DNA from: UBA1672 sp023140905
GTDB lineage: Bacteria; Pseudomonadota; Alphaproteobacteria; Micavibrionales; Micavibrionaceae
NCBI GenBank assembly: GCA_030636745.1
Contig: DAOVWH010000052.1
Coordinates: 1 to 12,177 of the forward strand
Direction: 5' to 3'
Length of the DNA: 12,177 nucleotides
In this document: in pieces, positions 11,991-12,177 of the stretch
Layout of the letters: every line of letters starts with the position of its first letter
Numbering within the stretch: position 1 is the first letter of the stretch
Program-made: the position numbers and the translations under genes
The notes under the pieces: generated by a model
What the model saw: only the letters and a program-made list of their open reading frames with translations
Database searches by the model: none
Told to the model about the DNA's origin: nothing

Positions 11991-12177
11991 GCAGCAAATC
12001 ATGAGTCTACAGCCACAAGCCTATAATGGTAGAGATTTACAACTTCTGGATGGTTTTACCCATCTTAATATGCTAGAAATCTTTTAGGGAAGAAGAAAAA
12101 AATTCTTAAACAGCGTCGCAATCACTATATCTTAAGTAACTGCAAAAATTATAAAAACTGTTAGAAACAATGTTAAA
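11982..12177. other. 3' end of window, no gene seen
   Basis: AT-rich sequence with only a 28-codon frame at 12001-12087 that lacks a ribosome site. I see no RNA gene, clear terminator or long open frame entering from the right edge. Confidence 0.4.

Noticed and set aside
12001..12087. 28-residue ORF after the usp promoter
   Set aside because: No Shine-Dalgarno and no recognisable sequence; an ORF of this length is expected by chance.

Overview
The window looks like a chromosomal segment of a low-to-moderate GC Gram-negative bacterium (about 40% GC by eye). An alphaproteobacterium is the best guess. The pointers are a MaoC-phosphotransacetylase fusion directly coupled to acetate kinase, a two-cysteine BigR/SqrR-type ArsR repressor, and glycosyltransferases of the kind that build LPS core or related surface glycans. 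No phage, plasmid or CRISPR genes are visible. The species cannot be named from the sequence alone.

Layout. 1-127: the 3' end of an unrecognised plus-strand gene. 157-801 (-): guanylate kinase. 802-1171: an AT-rich divergent control region with two 8+1+8 palindromes, one over each candidate promoter. 1172-1480 (+): a candidate persulfide-sensing ArsR-family repressor, whose 3' end overlaps the convergent glycosyltransferase gene by 15 bp. 1466-3640 (-): a two-gene operon of a GT4-type and a GT9-type glycosyltransferase. 3749-4519 (+): an alpha/beta hydrolase, divergent from the operon. 4553-5152 (-): an unrecognised two-helix membrane protein. 5265-5498: two tandem 65-66 bp repeats, each carrying the first bases of tRNA-Ser, running straight into an intact tRNA-Ser(GGA). 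5499-5814: a leader region with a candidate promoter and three tiny ORFs. 5815-6888 (+): an ArsP-type (DUF318) permease. 6885-6950: nested inverted repeats between convergent genes. 6967-9542 (-): the MaoC-Pta and AckA operon. 9543-10057: a gene-free region with several dyads. 10058-10981 (+): a pentapeptide-repeat protein. 11051-11902 (-): a cysteine-rich tandem universal stress protein bracketed by 28-bp direct repeats. The remaining 3' end is non-coding as far as I can see.

How the genes fit together. Pta and AckA interconvert acyl-CoA, acyl-phosphate and carboxylate, yielding ATP, and their genes share a one-base stop/start overlap. The two glycosyltransferases probably act in sequence on the same envelope glycan. 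Gmk is housekeeping. The ArsR regulator, the ArsP-type permease and the cysteine-rich stress protein all carry thiol chemistry that fits metalloid or sulfur stress, but they are separated and nothing in the sequence shows they form one system. The strongest non-gene signals are the tRNA-derived tandem repeats, the direct repeats around the stress-protein gene, and the palindromes in the gmk/arsR control region.
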